The translations under genes were made by a program, and so were the position numbers. From Pseudomonas mandelii (lineage in GTDB: Bacteria; Pseudomonadota; Gammaproteobacteria; Pseudomonadales; Pseudomonadaceae), in NCBI RefSeq assembly GCF_900106065.1, contig NZ_LT629796.1, positions 3,007,501-3,071,500 of the forward strand: 64,000 nt of DNA, given 5' to 3'. Positions 12,663 to 25,684 of the stretch are shown one piece after another. Position 1 is the first letter of the stretch. Each line of letters starts with the position of its first letter. The notes beneath the pieces were generated by a model. It saw nothing but the letters and a program-made list of their open reading frames with translations. It did no database searches and had not been told where the DNA came from.

Positions 12663-15600
12663 TTGAAAGACCTACTGAATTTGCTGAAAAACCAGGGTCA
12701 AGTCGAAGAGTTCGACGCCATCCGTATTGGATTGGCATCGCCTGAGATGATCCGTTCGTGGTCGTTCGGTGAAGTTAAAAAGCCGGAAACCATCAACTAC
12801 CGTACGTTCAAACCTGAACGTGACGGCCTGTTCTGCGCCAAGATCTTTGGCCCGGTAAAGGATTACGAGTGCCTGTGCGGTAAGTACAAGCGCTTGAAGC
12901 ACCGTGGCGTGATCTGCGAGAAGTGCGGCGTTGAAGTCGCGCTGGCTAAAGTTCGTCGTGAGCGCATGGCGCACATCGAACTGGCCTCGCCAGTTGCCCA
13001 CATCTGGTTCTTGAAATCGCTGCCGTCGCGTATCGGCTTGCTGATGGACATGACCCTGCGTGATATCGAACGCGTTCTCTATTTCGAGAGCTATGTCGTT
13101 ATCGATCCAGGCATGACCACCCTTGAAAAAGGTCAGCTGCTCAACGACGAGCAGTACTTCGAAGCGCTGGAAGAGTTCGGCGACGATTTCGATGCCCGTA
13201 TGGGTGCCGAAGCTGTCCGTGAACTGCTGCACGCTATCGACCTGGAACACGAGATTGGCCGTCTGCGCGAAGAAATTCCGCAAACCAACTCCGAAACCAA
13301 AATCAAAAAGCTGTCCAAGCGTCTGAAGTTGATGGAAGCCTTCCAGGGTTCCGGCAACCTTCCAGAATGGATGGTGCTGACCGTTCTGCCGGTTCTGCCG
13401 CCAGATCTGCGTCCACTGGTCCCGCTGGATGGCGGTCGCTTCGCGACTTCCGACCTCAACGATCTGTATCGTCGAGTGATCAACCGTAACAACCGCTTGA
13501 AGCGTCTGCTCGATCTGTCCGCTCCGGACATCATCGTGCGCAACGAAAAGCGTATGTTGCAGGAAGCTGTCGATGCACTGCTCGACAACGGTCGTCGTGG
13601 CCGCGCTATCACCGGTTCGAACAAGCGTCCTCTGAAATCCCTGGCTGACATGATCAAGGGTAAGCAAGGTCGTTTCCGTCAGAACTTGCTCGGTAAGCGT
13701 GTTGACTACTCCGGTCGTTCGGTAATTACCGTAGGTCCGACCCTGCGTCTGCACCAGTGCGGTCTGCCGAAGAAAATGGCCCTCGAGCTGTTCAAGCCGT
13801 TCATCTTCGGCAAGCTGGAAATGCGTGGTCTCGCTACCACCATCAAAGCTGCCAAGAAGATGGTCGAGCGCGAGCTGCCAGAGGTTTGGGACGTTCTCGC
13901 TGAAGTGATCCGTGAACACCCGGTTCTCCTCAACCGTGCACCGACCCTTCACCGTCTGGGTATCCAGGCGTTTGAACCGGTACTGATCGAAGGTAAGGCT
14001 ATCCAGCTGCACCCTCTGGTCTGTGCTGCGTACAACGCCGACTTCGACGGCGACCAAATGGCCGTGCACGTACCGCTGACACTGGAAGCCCAGCTGGAAG
14101 CGCGTGCGTTGATGATGTCGACCAACAACATTCTGTCGCCAGCCAACGGTGAGCCAATCATCGTTCCGTCGCAGGACGTTGTATTGGGTCTGTACTACAT
14201 GACTCGTGAAGCGATCAACGCCAAAGGCGAAGGTCGTGTGTTCGCGGATCTGCAAGAAGTTGACCGTGTGTTCCGTGCCGGCGAAGCCGCACTGCACGCC
14301 AAGGTCAAAGTGCGGATCAACGAAACCGTCAACGATCGTGATGGTGGCAGCGTCAAGAACACCCGTATCGTCGACACCACTGTCGGCCGTGCGCTGTTGT
14401 TCCAGGTTGTTCCACCTGGCCTGTCATACGACGTCGTCAACCAGCCGATGAAGAAAAAGGCGATCTCCAAGCTGATCAACCAGTGCTACCGCGTGGTTGG
14501 TTTGAAAGAGACCGTGATCTTCGCTGACCAGTTGATGTACACCGGTTTTGCTTATTCGACCATCTCCGGCGTTTCCATCGGTGTTAACGACTTCGTTATC
14601 CCGGATGAAAAAGCCCGCATCATCGGTGCTGCTACCGACGAAGTGAAAGAGATCGAAAGTCAGTACGCCTCCGGCCTGGTAACCCAGGGCGAGAAGTACA
14701 ACAAAGTGATCGACCTTTGGTCCAAGGCGAACGACGAAGTTTCCAAGGCGATGATGGCCAACCTCTCGAAAGAGAAAGTCATCGACCGTCATGGCGTCGA
14801 AGTCGACCAAGAGTCCTTCAACTCGATGTACATGATGGCCGACTCGGGCGCACGGGGTTCTGCTGCGCAGATCCGTCAGCTCGCCGGTATGCGTGGCCTG
14901 ATGGCCAAGCCGGACGGTTCCATCATCGAAACGCCGATTACTGCGAACTTCCGTGAAGGTTTGAGCGTACTTCAGTACTTCATCTCCACTCACGGTGCTC
15001 GTAAAGGTTTGGCGGATACCGCGTTGAAAACTGCGAACTCCGGTTACCTGACTCGTCGTCTGGTAGACGTGGCGCAGGATCTGGTTGTGACCGAGATCGA
15101 TTGCGGCACCGAACATGGCCTGGTAATGACTCCGCACATTGAAGGCGGTGACGTTGTCGAGCCGTTGGGTGAGCGCGTATTGGGTCGTGTCATTGCTCGT
15201 GACGTGTTCAAGCCAGGTACCGAAGAAATCATCGTTCCTGCCGGCACGCTGGTAGACGAGAAGTGGGTCGAGTTCATCGAGCTGAACAGCATCGACGAAG
15301 TGATCGTGCGTTCGCCGATCAGCTGCGAAACCCGCTATGGCATTTGCGCCAAGTGCTACGGCCGTGACTTGGCTCGTGGTCACCAGGTGAACATCGGTGA
15401 AGCGGTCGGCGTTATCGCTGCCCAGTCCATCGGTGAGCCGGGTACCCAGCTGACCATGCGTACGTTCCACATCGGTGGTGCGGCAAGCCGGACCTCCGCA
15501 GCTGATAGCGTTCAGGTGAAGAATGGCGGTACCGTCCGTCTGCATAACCTGAAACACGTTGAGCGAGTGGATGGTTGCCTGGTTGCTGTGTCCCGTTCCG

Positions 15601-16862
15601 GTGAGCTGGCGATCGCTGATGACTTCGGTCGTGAGCGCGAGCGTTACAAGCTGCCGTACGGTGCTGTGATTTCGGTTAAAGAAGGTGACAAGGTCGACGC
15701 TGGCGCAATCGTGGCCAAGTGGGATCCGCACACTCACCCAATCGTTACCGAAATGAAAGGTACCGTGACCTACGTGGGCATGGAAGAAGGCATCACGATC
15801 AAGCGTCAGACTGACGAATTGACCGGTATGACCAACATTGAAGTACTCGACGCCAAAGACCGTCCAGCTGCCGGTAAAGATATCCGTCCTGCTGTGAAGA
15901 TGGTTGATGACAATGGCAAGGATCTCTTGCTGCCGGGTACCGACGTAATTGCTCAGTACTTCCTGCCTGCTAACGCCCTGGTCGGTGTAGCGGACGGCGC
16001 GAAAATCGCGATCGGTGATGTTATCGCTCGTATTCCGCAAGAGACTTCGAAAACCCGTGACATCACCGGTGGTCTGCCGCGTGTTGCCGACTTGTTCGAA
16101 GCCCGTCGTCCGAAAGAAGCCTCGATTCTGGCTGAAGTCAGCGGCACCATCGCGTTCGGTAAAGAGACCAAAGGCAAGCGCCGTCTGGTCATTACCCCGA
16201 ACGACGGTAGCGATCCGTATGAAGAGCTGATTCCGAAGTGGCGTCACCTGAACGTCTTCGAAGGCGAACAGGTAAACCGCGGCGAAGTTATCTCCGACGG
16301 CCCAAGCGATCCACACGACATCCTGCGTCTGCTGGGTGTGAGTGCGCTGGCCAAGTACATCGTGAACGAGATCCAGGACGTTTATCGTCTGCAAGGCGTG
16401 AAGATCAACGATAAGCACATCGAGACCATCCTGCGTCAGATGCTGCGTAAAGTTGAAATCGCTGAATCCGGCGATTCCAGTTTCATCAAGGGCGACCAGA
16501 TGGAATTGACTCACGTTCTGGTAGAGAACGAGCGTCTGGCTGGCGACGAGAAATTCGTTTCCAAGTTCACTCGCGTGCTGCTGGGTATCACCAAGGCGTC
16601 GTTGTCCACCGAATCGTTCATCTCGGCGGCTTCCTTCCAGGAAACCACTCGCGTACTGACCGAAGCGGCGGTAACCGGCAAGCGCGATTACCTGCGCGGC
16701 CTGAAAGAAAACGTAGTCGTGGGTCGTCTGATCCCGGCCGGTACCGGTCTGGCTTATCACAGCGAGCGCAAGCGCCGCCGTGATGCTGACAAACCGTTGC
16801 GCGTTAGCGCCAGTGAAGTGGAAGCTGCACTGACCGAAGCACTGAACTCGAGCGGTAACTGA
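12663..16862 (+). CDS. rpoC: DNA-directed RNA polymerase subunit beta'
   Basis: 1399 residues. The catalytic magnesium loop [12 protein letters not shown] is present. The N-terminal zinc-binding [20 protein letters not shown] and the second zinc site [13 protein letters not shown] are intact, as is the bridge/trigger region [20 protein letters not shown]. Start codon is TTG (TTGAAAGAC) after a strong AGGAGG; no closer ATG fits the family N-terminus MKDLLNLL. Confidence 0.99.
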   Translation: MKDLLNLLKNQGQVEEFDAIRIGLASPEMIRSWSFGEVKKPETINYRTFKPERDGLFCAKIFGPVKDYECLCGKYKRLKHRGVICEKCGVEVALAKVRRERMAHIELASPVAHIWFLKSLPSRIGLLMDMTLRDIERVLYFESYVVIDPGMTTLEKGQLLNDEQYFEALEEFGDDFDARMGAEAVRELLHAIDLEHEIGRLREEIPQTNSETKIKKLSKRLKLMEAFQGSGNLPEWMVLTVLPVLPPDLRPLVPLDGGRFATSDLNDLYRRVINRNNRLKRLLDLSAPDIIVRNEKRMLQEAVDALLDNGRRGRAITGSNKRPLKSLADMIKGKQGRFRQNLLGKRVDYSGRSVITVGPTLRLHQCGLPKKMALELFKPFIFGKLEMRGLATTIKAAKKMVERELPEVWDVLAEVIREHPVLLNRAPTLHRLGIQAFEPVLIEGKAIQLHPLVCAAYNADFDGDQMAVHVPLTLEAQLEARALMMSTNNILSPANGEPIIVPSQDVVLGLYYMTREAINAKGEGRVFADLQEVDRVFRAGEAALHAKVKVRINETVNDRDGGSVKNTRIVDTTVGRALLFQVVPPGLSYDVVNQPMKKKAISKLINQCYRVVGLKETVIFADQLMYTGFAYSTISGVSIGVNDFVIPDEKARIIGAATDEVKEIESQYASGLVTQGEKYNKVIDLWSKANDEVSKAMMANLSKEKVIDRHGVEVDQESFNSMYMMADSGARGSAAQIRQLAGMRGLMAKPDGSIIETPITANFREGLSVLQYFISTHGARKGLADTALKTANSGYLTRRLVDVAQDLVVTEIDCGTEHGLVMTPHIEGGDVVEPLGERVLGRVIARDVFKPGTEEIIVPAGTLVDEKWVEFIELNSIDEVIVRSPISCETRYGICAKCYGRDLARGHQVNIGEAVGVIAAQSIGEPGTQLTMRTFHIGGAASRTSAADSVQVKNGGTVRLHNLKHVERVDGCLVAVSRSGELAIADDFGRERERYKLPYGAVISVKEGDKVDAGAIVAKWDPHTHPIVTEMKGTVTYVGMEEGITIKRQTDELTGMTNIEVLDAKDRPAAGKDIRPAVKMVDDNGKDLLLPGTDVIAQYFLPANALVGVADGAKIAIGDVIARIPQETSKTRDITGGLPRVADLFEARRPKEASILAEVSGTIAFGKETKGKRRLVITPNDGSDPYEELIPKWRHLNVFEGEQVNRGEVISDGPSDPHDILRLLGVSALAKYIVNEIQDVYRLQGVKINDKHIETILRQMLRKVEIAESGDSSFIKGDQMELTHVLVENERLAGDEKFVSKFTRVLLGITKASLSTESFISAASFQETTRVLTEAAVTGKRDYLRGLKENVVVGRLIPAGTGLAYHSERKRRRDADKPLRVSASEVEAALTEALNSSGN

Positions 16863-16881
16863 GTTCTGCGGTAAATGAGTG

Positions 16882-16953
16882 TGGGGCCCCGGTCGTTCCG
16901 TTCATCGAATCGAGACAATTTGTCGAGGTTGGATGAGCGGGGAGGTCGGGGCC
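16882..16953 (+). repeat. Long imperfect inverted repeat after rpoC
   Basis: GGGGCCCCGGTC...GGTCGGGGCC arms of about 22 bases, with several G-T pairs in RNA, enclose a central AT-rich loop. There is no T run after it. It could be an RNA 3'-end stabiliser or a Rho-related end of the rpoBC message, lying just before the rpsL promoter. Confidence 0.55.
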
Positions 16954-16958
16954 TTGCC

Positions 16959-16987
16959 TTGACTGGGGACAAGATCCTCTTTAGACT
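16959..16987 (+). promoter_or_regulatory. Candidate promoter of the str operon
   Basis: TTGACT, 17-base spacer, TAGACT, 92 bases upstream of the rpsL start. It is the best sigma70-like match in the 216-base rpoC-rpsL gap. Confidence 0.65.
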
Positions 16988-17078
16988 CTTGTACCCCTAA
17001 ATTTGGCGGGAATTCGTTCCTGCCATTTTGCTTTTCTTGCAAGACAATAGCGTCGCAAGACAACAGTGGAGCTAGTAG

Positions 17079-17450
17079 ATGGCAACTATCAACCAGCTGG
17101 TACGTCAGCCGCGTAAGCGTATCGTCGAGAAATCCGACGTGCCTGCGCTGCAGAACTGCCCGCAACGTCGTGGCGTATGCACCCGTGTGTATACCACCAC
17201 GCCGAAAAAACCTAACTCGGCACTGCGTAAAGTATGCCGTGTGCGTCTGACCAACGGTTTCGAGGTTTCCTCGTACATCGGCGGTGAAGGCCACAACCTG
17301 CAAGAGCACAGCGTGGTACTGATCCGCGGCGGTCGTGTAAAAGACTTGCCAGGTGTTCGTTACCACACCGTACGCGGTTCTTTGGATACTTCCGGCGTTA
17401 AAGGTCGTAACCAGGGTCGTTCGAAGTACGGTACCAAGAAGCCTAAGTAG
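17079..17450 (+). CDS. rpsL: 30S ribosomal protein S12
   Basis: 123 residues. Decoding-centre protein. Lys43 ([10 protein letters not shown]) and Lys88 ([10 protein letters not shown]), the usual streptomycin-resistance positions, have the wild-type residues. The aspartate after Lys88 is the beta-methylthiolation target of RimO in E. coli, where YcaO assists; a YcaO-domain protein is encoded at 42632. First gene of the str operon. Confidence 0.98.
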   Translation: MATINQLVRQPRKRIVEKSDVPALQNCPQRRGVCTRVYTTTPKKPNSALRKVCRVRLTNGFEVSSYIGGEGHNLQEHSVVLIRGGRVKDLPGVRYHTVRGSLDTSGVKGRNQGRSKYGTKKPK

Positions 17451-17547
17451 TAGCGGCTTTTTGTAAGAACTGATTTTCTATTTTTCTGAGTCGATAAGAG
17501 TAAGGTCGGAGGCGTCCCGAAAGGGCACCGATTCCGAGCGAACCTGA

Positions 17548-18039
<492 letters not shown>

Positions 18040-18069
18040 TTTTAGCGTCACTAATTTTGCGAGGGCTTT

Positions 18070-20175
18070 ATGGCTCGTACTACACCGATTAATCGCTACC
18101 GTAACATTGGTATCGTTGCTCACGTGGATGCTGGTAAAACCACCACCACCGAGCGCGTCCTTTTTTACACTGGCAAAAGTCACAAAATGGGCGAGGTGCA
18201 TGACGGCGCCGCGACCACAGACTGGATGGTGCAGGAGCAGGAGCGTGGTATTACCATTACTTCTGCTGCTATTACCGCCTTCTGGCAGGGTTCCGAGAAG
18301 CAGCACAAAGACCAGTATCGCTTCAACGTCATCGACACCCCGGGCCACGTTGACTTCACTATTGAAGTTGAGCGTTCCTTGCGTGTTCTCGACGGCGCGG
18401 TCGTTGTGTTCTGCGGCACCTCGGGTGTTGAGCCTCAGTCGGAAACCGTATGGCGTCAGGCCAACAAGTACGGCGTTCCACGTCTTGTTTATGTAAACAA
18501 GATGGACCGTGCTGGTGCGAACTTCCTGCGCGTGATCGGTCAGATCAAACAGCGTCTGGGTCACACCCCGGTTCCAATCCAGTTGGCTATCGGTTCCGAA
18601 GACAACTTCCAGGGTCAGATCGACCTGATGGCTATGGAAGCTGTTTACTGGAATGATTCTGACAAAGGCATGGTTCCAGTTCGCAAGCCTATCCCTGCAG
18701 AACTGCAGGAACTGGCTGACGAATGGCGCGGCAATATGGTTGAAGCTGCGGCTGAAGCCAGCGAAGAGCTGATGAACAAGTACCTCGAAGGTGAAGAACT
18801 CACCAACGCGGAAATCAAGGCCGCTCTGCGTCAGCGTACTATCGCTGGTGAGATTGTTCTGGCTGTTTGCGGTTCTTCCTTCAAGAACAAGGGTGTTCCC
18901 CTGGTTCTCGACGCCGTGATCGACTACCTGCCTGCTCCTACCGACATTCCTGCCATCAAGGGTACAGACCCGGATGACGAGACCAAGGAAATGGAGCGTC
19001 ACGCAGACGACAGCGAGCCGTTCTCGGCTCTGGCGTTCAAGATCGCTACCGACCCATTCGTGGGTACCTTGACTTTCGTTCGAGTTTACTCGGGCGTGTT
19101 GGCCTCCGGCGACGGCGTGATCAACTCGGTTAAAGGCAAGAAAGAGCGTGTGGGTCGTATGGTGCAAATGCACGCAAACGCCCGTGAAGAAATCAAGGAA
19201 GTACGCGCTGGTGACATCGCGGCCTTGATCGGCATGAAGGACGTCACCACTGGTGAGACTTTGTGCAACGCTGACAAGCCAATCATCCTGGTTCGCATGG
19301 ACTTCCCGGAGCCGGTTATTTCGGTTGCCGTAGAGCCTAAGACCAAGGATGACCAGGAAAAAATGGGTATCGCTCTGGGCAAGCTCGCTCAGGAAGATCC
19401 ATCTTTCCGCGTCAAGACTGATGAAGAGACTGGTCAAACGATCATCTCCGGCATGGGCGAGTTGCACCTGGACATCCTGGTTGACCGGATGCGCCGTGAG
19501 TTCAACGTCGAAGCCAACATCGGTAAGCCACAAGTTTCGTACCGTGAGCGCATCACGAAGAGCTGCGAAATTGAAGGCAAGTTCGTTCGTCAGTCCGGCG
19601 GTCGTGGCCAGTTCGGTCACTGCTGGATTCGTTTTGCTCCTGCTGACGAAGGTCAGGAAGGTCTGCAATTCCTGAACGAAGTAGTGGGTGGTGTGGTTCC
19701 TAAGGAATACATCCCGGCTATCCAGAAGGGTATCGAAGAGCAGATGAAGAACGGCGTTGTGGCCGGCTATCCGCTGATCGGCCTGAAGGCTACCGTGTTT
19801 GATGGTTCTTACCACGACGTCGACTCCAACGAGATGGCGTTTAAGGTGGCTGCTTCCATGGCAACCAAGCAACTGGCCCAGAAGGGCGGTGGTGAGTTGC
19901 TTGAGCCGATCATGGCGGTAGAGGTTGTTACACCTGAAGACTATATGGGTGACGTGATGGGCGACCTTAACCGTCGTCGCGGCATGATCCTGGGTATGGA
20001 AGACACGGTCTCCGGCAAAGTAATTCGTGCTGAGGTTCCGCTGGGCGAGATGTTCGGTTATGCAACTGACGTCCGTTCCATGTCCCAAGGTCGCGCAAGC
20101 TACTCTATGGAATTCAAAAAATACAATACGGCTCCGTCGCACATCGTCGAAACCGTTACCAAAAAACAAGGCTGA
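18070..20175 (+). CDS. fusA: Elongation factor G
   Basis: 701-residue translocase GTPase. G1 [10 protein letters not shown]3 DTPGHVDF and G4 NKMD are present. Domains II-V are complete, including the C-terminal [20 protein letters not shown]. Length is typical of the main EF-G. It lies between rpsG and the second tuf gene in the canonical str operon. Confidence 0.98.
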   Translation: MARTTPINRYRNIGIVAHVDAGKTTTTERVLFYTGKSHKMGEVHDGAATTDWMVQEQERGITITSAAITAFWQGSEKQHKDQYRFNVIDTPGHVDFTIEVERSLRVLDGAVVVFCGTSGVEPQSETVWRQANKYGVPRLVYVNKMDRAGANFLRVIGQIKQRLGHTPVPIQLAIGSEDNFQGQIDLMAMEAVYWNDSDKGMVPVRKPIPAELQELADEWRGNMVEAAAEASEELMNKYLEGEELTNAEIKAALRQRTIAGEIVLAVCGSSFKNKGVPLVLDAVIDYLPAPTDIPAIKGTDPDDETKEMERHADDSEPFSALAFKIATDPFVGTLTFVRVYSGVLASGDGVINSVKGKKERVGRMVQMHANAREEIKEVRAGDIAALIGMKDVTTGETLCNADKPIILVRMDFPEPVISVAVEPKTKDDQEKMGIALGKLAQEDPSFRVKTDEETGQTIISGMGELHLDILVDRMRREFNVEANIGKPQVSYRERITKSCEIEGKFVRQSGGRGQFGHCWIRFAPADEGQEGLQFLNEVVGGVVPKEYIPAIQKGIEEQMKNGVVAGYPLIGLKATVFDGSYHDVDSNEMAFKVAASMATKQLAQKGGGELLEPIMAVEVVTPEDYMGDVMGDLNRRRGMILGMEDTVSGKVIRAEVPLGEMFGYATDVRSMSQGRASYSMEFKKYNTAPSHIVETVTKKQG

Positions 20176-20206
20176 TTCAGCCCCTTTAGGCTAGGAGTTA
20201 ATTGTC

Positions 20207-21400
20207 GTGGCTAAAGAAAAATTTGACCGTACCCTCCCGCACGTCAACGTTGGCACCATCGGTCACGTCGACCACGGTAAAACCACGCTGACCGCTGCTC
20301 TGACTCGCGTCTGCTCCGAAGTTTTCGGTTCGGCCGTTGTTGCTTTCGACAAAATCGACAGCGCTCCGGAAGAAAAGGCTCGTGGTATCACCATCAACAC
20401 CGCGCACGTTGAATACAACTCGCTGATCCGTCACTACGCTCACGTTGACTGCCCAGGTCACGCTGACTACGTGAAGAACATGATCACCGGTGCTGCTCAG
20501 ATGGACGGCGCTATCCTGGTTTGCTCGGCCGCTGATGGTCCGATGCCACAAACCCGTGAGCACATCCTGCTGTCCCGTCAGGTTGGCGTTCCGTACATCG
20601 TTGTCTTCCTGAACAAGGCTGACATGGTTGACGACGCTGAGCTGCTGGAACTGGTTGAGATGGAAGTGCGCGACCTGCTGAGCACTTACGACTTCCCAGG
20701 TGACGACACTCCGATCATCATCGGTTCGGCTCTGATGGCTCTGAACGGCCAAGACGACAACGAAATGGGCACCACTGCCGTTCGTAAGCTGGTTGAGACT
20801 CTGGACAGCTACATTCCAGATCCAGTTCGCGTTATCGACAAGCCGTTCCTGATGCCAATCGAAGACGTATTCTCGATCTCCGGTCGCGGTACTGTTGTAA
20901 CTGGCCGTATCGAGCGCGGTATCGTCAAGGTTCAGGATCCACTGGAAATCGTTGGTCTGCGTGACACTACCGTCACCACCTGCACCGGTGTTGAAATGTT
21001 CCGTAAGCTGCTCGACGAAGGTCGTGCTGGCGAGAACTGCGGCGTTCTGCTGCGTGGTACCAAGCGTGACGACGTTGAGCGTGGCCAGGTTCTGGTTAAG
21101 CCAGGTTCGGTCAAGCCGCACACCAAGTTCGAAGCTGAAGTCTACGTTCTGAGCAAAGAAGAAGGCGGTCGTCACACTCCGTTCTTCAAAGGCTACCGTC
21201 CACAGTTCTACTTCCGTACTACTGACGTGACTGGTAACTGCGAACTGCCGGAAGGCGTTGAAATGGTAATGCCAGGCGACAACATCAAAATGGTTGTCAC
21301 CCTGATCAAGACCATCGCAATGGAAGACGGTCTGCGTTTCGCTATCCGTGAAGGCGGTCGTACCGTCGGCGCTGGCGTCGTAGCCAAAATCATCGAGTAA
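20207..21400 (+). CDS. tuf: Elongation factor Tu (str-operon copy)
   Basis: 397 residues, the position of E. coli tufA. All GTPase motifs are present ([17 protein letters not shown]). GTG start (GTGGCTAAAGAA) after AGGAG. It has stronger codon bias than the copy at 3636 and differs from it at about 26 residues, mostly near residues 7-10, 44-73 and 210-290, and in a few later positions; the GTPase core between them is identical. A strong terminator follows. Confidence 0.98.
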   Translation: MAKEKFDRTLPHVNVGTIGHVDHGKTTLTAALTRVCSEVFGSAVVAFDKIDSAPEEKARGITINTAHVEYNSLIRHYAHVDCPGHADYVKNMITGAAQMDGAILVCSAADGPMPQTREHILLSRQVGVPYIVVFLNKADMVDDAELLELVEMEVRDLLSTYDFPGDDTPIIIGSALMALNGQDDNEMGTTAVRKLVETLDSYIPDPVRVIDKPFLMPIEDVFSISGRGTVVTGRIERGIVKVQDPLEIVGLRDTTVTTCTGVEMFRKLLDEGRAGENCGVLLRGTKRDDVERGQVLVKPGSVKPHTKFEAEVYVLSKEEGGRHTPFFKGYRPQFYFRTTDVTGNCELPEGVEMVMPGDNIKMVVTLIKTIAMEDGLRFAIREGGRTVGAGVVAKIIE

Positions 21401-21428
21401 GCTCTTTTCGAGTTGGCTTTGATGAATT

Positions 21429-21460
21429 GAAAAAGCCCCCGCTTAGCGGGGGCTTTTTTA
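21429..21460 (+). terminator. str operon terminator
   Basis: AAAAAGCCCCCGC-TTA-GCGGGGGCTTTTTT: perfect stem with T tract, right after tuf. It separates the str and S10 operons. Confidence 0.93.
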
Positions 21461-21465
21461 TTGGG

Positions 21466-21494
21466 TTGACACCTATATGGGGCGTCTATAGAAT
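21466..21494 (+). promoter_or_regulatory. S10 operon promoter
   Basis: TTGACA, 17-base spacer, TAGAAT, starting 6 bases after the str terminator and 63 bases upstream of rpsJ. A GCGCC discriminator follows. Confidence 0.88.
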
Positions 21495-21556
21495 TGCGCC
21501 TCCTTTTAACGGGCGTATTGCGCTCGGTGGGAATAGCAGCCGGAGTCTGAAATCCA

Positions 21557-21868
21557 ATGCAAAATCAGCAAATCCGTATCAGGTTGAAGGCTTTTGACCA
21601 TCGCCTGATCGACCAATCCACCCAGGAAATCGTGGAAACCGCGAAACGTACTGGTGCTCAAGTGCGTGGTCCAATTCCACTGCCTACCCGTAAAGAGCGG
21701 TTCACCGTTCTGGTCTCCCCGCACGTCAACAAAGACGCGCGTGACCAGTACGAGATCCGTACTCATAAGCGCGTACTGGACATCGTCCAGCCAACGGATA
21801 AAACCGTTGATGCTCTTATGAAGCTTGATCTGGCGGCCGGTGTGGAAGTACAGATCAGCCTCGGCTAA
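21557..21868 (+). CDS. rpsJ: 30S ribosomal protein S10
   Basis: 103 residues. 30S head protein; also NusE, which binds NusB and boxA RNA in antitermination and NusG at the ribosome-polymerase interface. The N-terminus [19 protein letters not shown] is typical. First gene of the S10 operon; the 62-base leader is much shorter than the E. coli L4-binding leader. Confidence 0.98.
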
Positions 21869-21948
21869 GACTCGGTCTTAGTCGTGTAACGCTCTGAAAT
21901 GGGCGGCCATAGCGGGTGAAAGCCCCGTACACTCATGAGGTTTACAAC

Positions 21949-22584
21949 ATGACTATTGGTGTAGTCGGTCGTAAATGCGGTATGACCCGTATTTTCACCG
22001 AAGAAGGTGTCTCCATTCCGGTCACGGTCATTGAGATCGAGCCGAATCGCGTCACCCAGTTCAAAACTGAAGAGACCGATGGCTATCGTGCAGTGCAAGT
22101 CACTGTAGGCGAGCGTCGTGCTTCGCGTGTTACAGCCGCTCAAGCTGGCCACTTCGCTAAAGCGAACGTTGCCGCTGGTCGTACCGTAATGGAATTCCGC
22201 CTTGAAGAAGGCGAGTACCAGGCCGGCGATCTGATCAACGCTGAAATCTTCGCCGCTGGTCAACTGGTTGATGTAACCGGTCAGTCCAAGGGTAAAGGCT
22301 TCCAGGGTACGATCAAGCGTTGGAACTTCCGCGGGCAAGATAATACCCACGGTAACTCCGTGTCCCACCGCGTTCCAGGCTCTATCGGCCAGTGCCAGAC
22401 TCCTGGTCGTGTATTCAAGGGCAAAAAAATGTCCGGTCATATGGGCGCTGAGCGCGTGACCGTGCAGTCCCTCGAAGTAGTGCGCGTGGACGCTGAACGC
22501 AATCTGTTGTTGGTCAAGGGCGCTGTTCCTGGCGCTACTGGCGGCAACTTGGTTGTACGTCCAGCAGCCAAGGCTCGCGGTTAA
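21949..22584 (+). CDS. rplC: 50S ribosomal protein L3
   Basis: 211 residues, early assembly protein near the peptidyl-transferase centre. The loop [15 protein letters not shown] contains the glutamine methylated by PrmB in relatives. The ATG at 21949 has GAGG nine bases upstream and gives the family start [16 protein letters not shown]; an upstream in-frame codon was rejected. Confidence 0.98.
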   Translation: MTIGVVGRKCGMTRIFTEEGVSIPVTVIEIEPNRVTQFKTEETDGYRAVQVTVGERRASRVTAAQAGHFAKANVAAGRTVMEFRLEEGEYQAGDLINAEIFAAGQLVDVTGQSKGKGFQGTIKRWNFRGQDNTHGNSVSHRVPGSIGQCQTPGRVFKGKKMSGHMGAERVTVQSLEVVRVDAERNLLLVKGAVPGATGGNLVVRPAAKARG

Positions 22585-22596
22585 GGGGAAGCTGAC

Positions 22597-23199
22597 ATGC
22601 AATTAAATGTAAATGACGCTCAAGCGATCGAAGTTTCCGAACTGACATTTGGCGGCGAATTCAACGAGACGCTGGTTCACCAAGCAGTCGTGGCCTACAT
22701 GGCCGGCGGCCGTCAAGGTAGCAAGCAGCAAAAGACCCGTTCCGACGTTCGTGGTGGCGGTAAGCGCCCATGGCGTCAGAAAGGTACTGGCCGTGCTCGT
22801 GCCGGTACTATCCGTAGCCCAATCTGGCGTGGCGGCGGTACCACTTTCGCAGCACGTCCTCAGGATCACACCCAGAAGCTGAACAAGAAGATGTATCGCG
22901 CAGCAATGCGTTCCATCCTTGCTGAGCTGGTGCGTACTGATCGTCTGGTTGTGGTTCAGGACTTCGCTGTTGATGCACCGAAGACCAAAGATCTGCTGAA
23001 CAAACTGACCGGCATGGGCCTGACTGACGTCTTGATCGTGTCTGAAGTAGTTGATCAGAACCTGTACCTGGCTGCTCGTAACCTGCCACACGTTGATGTA
23101 CGTGACGTGCAAGGTTCCGATCCAGTTAGTCTGATCGCATACGACAAGGTGTTGATCACCGTGTCGGCCGTGAAGAAATTCGAGGAGCTGCTGGGATGA
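22597..23199 (+). CDS. rplD: 50S ribosomal protein L4
   Basis: 200 residues. The basic extended loop [18 protein letters not shown] lines the exit tunnel and is a macrolide-resistance site; it looks wild type. In E. coli L4 regulates the S10 operon. It overlaps rplW by 4 bases (ATGA). Confidence 0.98.
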
Positions 23200-23495
23200 A
23201 CCAGGAACGCGTATTTAAAGTTCTGCTTGGCCCGCACGTTTCCGAGAAGGCTACGGTTCTGGCTGACAAGAAAGGCCAGTTCGTTTTCAAGGTTGCAACT
23301 GACGCAACCAAGCTGGAAATCAAGAAGGCCGTCGAAAGCCTGTTCAGCGTGAAAGTAGAGCGTGTTACTACCCTGAATGTTCTGGGTAAGAGCAAGCGCA
23401 CTGCTCGCGGTCTGGGCAAGCGTAATGACTGGAAGAAGGCAGTTATCTCCCTTCAGCCAGGCCAAGATCTCGATTTCAGCAGCAGTGCTGAGTAA
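23196..23495 (+). CDS. rplW: 50S ribosomal protein L23
   Basis: 99 residues. Protein at the tunnel exit, docking site for trigger factor and SRP. The family motif [10 protein letters not shown] is at residues 7-16. It starts inside the rplD end. Confidence 0.98.
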
Positions 23496-23509
23496 GGAAG
23501 GGGTGCATC

Positions 23510-24334
23510 ATGGCAATCGTTAAATGCAAACCGACTTCCCCTGGCCGCCGTTTTGTGGTCAAGGTGGTCAACCAGGAGCTGCATAAAGGCGCTCCTCACG
23601 CACCGCTGCTCGAGAAAAAATCGAAGACTGGTGGTCGTAACAACAATGGTCGCATTACCACTCGTCACATCGGTGGTGGCCATAAGCAGCATTATCGTCT
23701 GGTCGATTTCCGTCGCAACGACAAAGATGGCATCTCTGCCACTGTCGAGCGTATCGAATACGATCCAAACCGTACTGCTCACATCGCTCTGCTGCTGTAC
23801 GCAGATGGCGAGCGTCGCTACATCATCGCCCCTAAAGGCGTGAGTGCTGGCGACCAGCTGATCGCAGGTGCTTTGGCGCCGATCAAGCCGGGCAACGCTC
23901 TGCAACTGCGTAACATTCCAGTTGGTAGCACCGTACACGGCATCGAATTGAAGCCAGGTAAAGGCGCGCAAATCGCTCGTTCCGCTGGTGCTTCGGCTCA
24001 GCTGATCGCTCGTGAAGGTGTCTACGTGACCCTGCGTCTGCGTTCTGGTGAGATGCGTAAAGTGCTGGCTGAATGCCGCGCGACCCTGGGTGAAGTCTCG
24101 AACTCCGAGCACAGCCTGCGTTCGCTGGGTAAAGCTGGTGCCAAACGCTGGCGTGGCGTTCGCCCAACCGTTCGTGGTGTTGCCATGAACCCGGTTGACC
24201 ACCCACATGGTGGTGGTGAAGGTCGTACCTCTGGTGGTCGTCATCCGGTATCGCCATGGGGCTTCCCGACTAAGGGCGCGAAGACTCGTGGTAATAAGCG
24301 TACCGACAAAATGATCGTCCGTCGTCGCAAGTAA
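23510..24334 (+). CDS. rplB: 50S ribosomal protein L2
   Basis: 274 residues, needed for subunit association and peptidyl-transferase activity. The conserved C-terminal [20 protein letters not shown], with the functional histidine, is intact. Confidence 0.98.
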   Translation: MAIVKCKPTSPGRRFVVKVVNQELHKGAPHAPLLEKKSKTGGRNNNGRITTRHIGGGHKQHYRLVDFRRNDKDGISATVERIEYDPNRTAHIALLLYADGERRYIIAPKGVSAGDQLIAGALAPIKPGNALQLRNIPVGSTVHGIELKPGKGAQIARSAGASAQLIAREGVYVTLRLRSGEMRKVLAECRATLGEVSNSEHSLRSLGKAGAKRWRGVRPTVRGVAMNPVDHPHGGGEGRTSGGRHPVSPWGFPTKGAKTRGNKRTDKMIVRRRK

Positions 24335-24350
24335 ATAGAGGGATACGACA

Positions 24351-24626
24351 GTGCCACGTTCTCTGAAAAAAGGTCCTTTTATTGATCTTCACCTACTGAA
24401 GAAGATCGAAGTGGCGGCGGAAAAGAACGATCGCAAACCAGTTAAAACCTGGTCGCGTCGTTCGATGATCCTGCCACAAATGGTCGGTCTGACCATTGCA
24501 GTTCATAACGGTCGTCAACATGTTCCAGTTCTCGTGAACGAAGACATGGTCGGCCACAAACTAGGCGAGTTTGCCGGTACCCGCACATATCGTGGGCACG
24601 TGGCAGACAAGAAAGCCAAGCGTTAA
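24351..24626 (+). CDS. rpsS: 30S ribosomal protein S19
   Basis: 91 residues, 30S head protein that contacts the A-site tRNA region through its C-terminal tail. GTG start (GTGCCACGTTCT) after GAGGGATAC. Motif [12 protein letters not shown] at the N-terminus. Confidence 0.98.
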   Translation: MPRSLKKGPFIDLHLLKKIEVAAEKNDRKPVKTWSRRSMILPQMVGLTIAVHNGRQHVPVLVNEDMVGHKLGEFAGTRTYRGHVADKKAKR

Positions 24627-24639
24627 GGGGTAAGGAACG

Positions 24640-24972
24640 ATGGAAGTAGCCGCTAAGTTGTCGGGCGCTCGAATCTCCGCCCAGAAAGCCCGCTTGGTCG
24701 CCGACCAGATCCGCGGGAAGAAGGTGGGCGAAGCGCTCAACCTGTTGGCTTTCAGCAGTAAGAAAGCCGCCGAGATCATGAAGAAAGTGCTGGAGTCGGC
24801 CGTAGCCAACGCCGAGCATAACGAAGGCGCAGACGTTGATGACCTCAAGGTCAGCACCGTTTTCGTCAACGAAGGGCGTTCGCTGAAGCGAATCATGCCA
24901 CGTGCCAAAGGCCGTGCTGATCGCATCGTCAAGCGGTCTTGCCATATCACTGTCAAGGTTGCTGACAAGTAA
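24640..24972 (+). CDS. rplV: 50S ribosomal protein L22
   Basis: 110 residues. Its beta-hairpin ([21 protein letters not shown]) lines the exit tunnel and is a macrolide-resistance site; no deletion is seen. Confidence 0.98.
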
Positions 24973-24985
24973 CGGAGTCGAAGAG

Positions 24986-25672
24986 ATGGGTCAGAAAGTA
25001 CATCCCATTGGCATTCGCCTGGGAATCGTCAAGGAACACACCTCCGTCTGGTACGCAGACGGTCGGACTTATGCGGACTATTTGTTCGCTGATCTGAAGG
25101 TGCGTGAGTATCTCCAAGACAAACTAAAAAGCGCGTCCGTAAGCCGTATCGATATCCATCGTCCGGCTCAAACTGCACGTATCACCATCCACACCGCTCG
25201 TCCAGGTATCGTTATCGGGAAGAAAGGTGAAGATGTTGAGAAACTGCGTCAGGACCTGACCAAACAAATGGGTGTGCCTGTGCACATCAATATCGAAGAA
25301 ATCCGCAAGCCGGAACTCGACGGTATGTTGGTTGCGCAGAGCGTAGCTCAGCAGCTGGAGCGTCGCGTAATGTTCCGTCGCGCTATGAAGCGCGCTGTAC
25401 AAAACGCCATGCGCATTGGTGCCAAAGGCATCAAAATCCAAGTGAGCGGTCGTCTCGGCGGTGCTGAAATCGCACGTACTGAATGGTATCGCGAAGGTCG
25501 TGTGCCACTGCACACCCTGCGTGCCGACATCGACTATGCCAACTACGAAGCTCACACCACTTACGGTGTGATCGGTGTAAAGGTTTGGATCTTCAAAGGC
25601 GAAGTAATTGGTGGTCGCCAAGAAGAACTGAAACCACAAGCACCAGCGCCTCGTAAAAAAGCTGCTAAGTAA
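24986..25672 (+). CDS. rpsC: 30S ribosomal protein S3
   Basis: 228 residues with a KH domain; part of the mRNA entry helicase. The start at 24986 ([13 protein letters not shown]) follows GGAG by ten bases; a longer upstream reading would overlap rplV and lacks family support. The C-terminal basic tail (PRKKAAK) is typical. Confidence 0.98.
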
Positions 25673-25684
25673 GGGGTACGCCAA

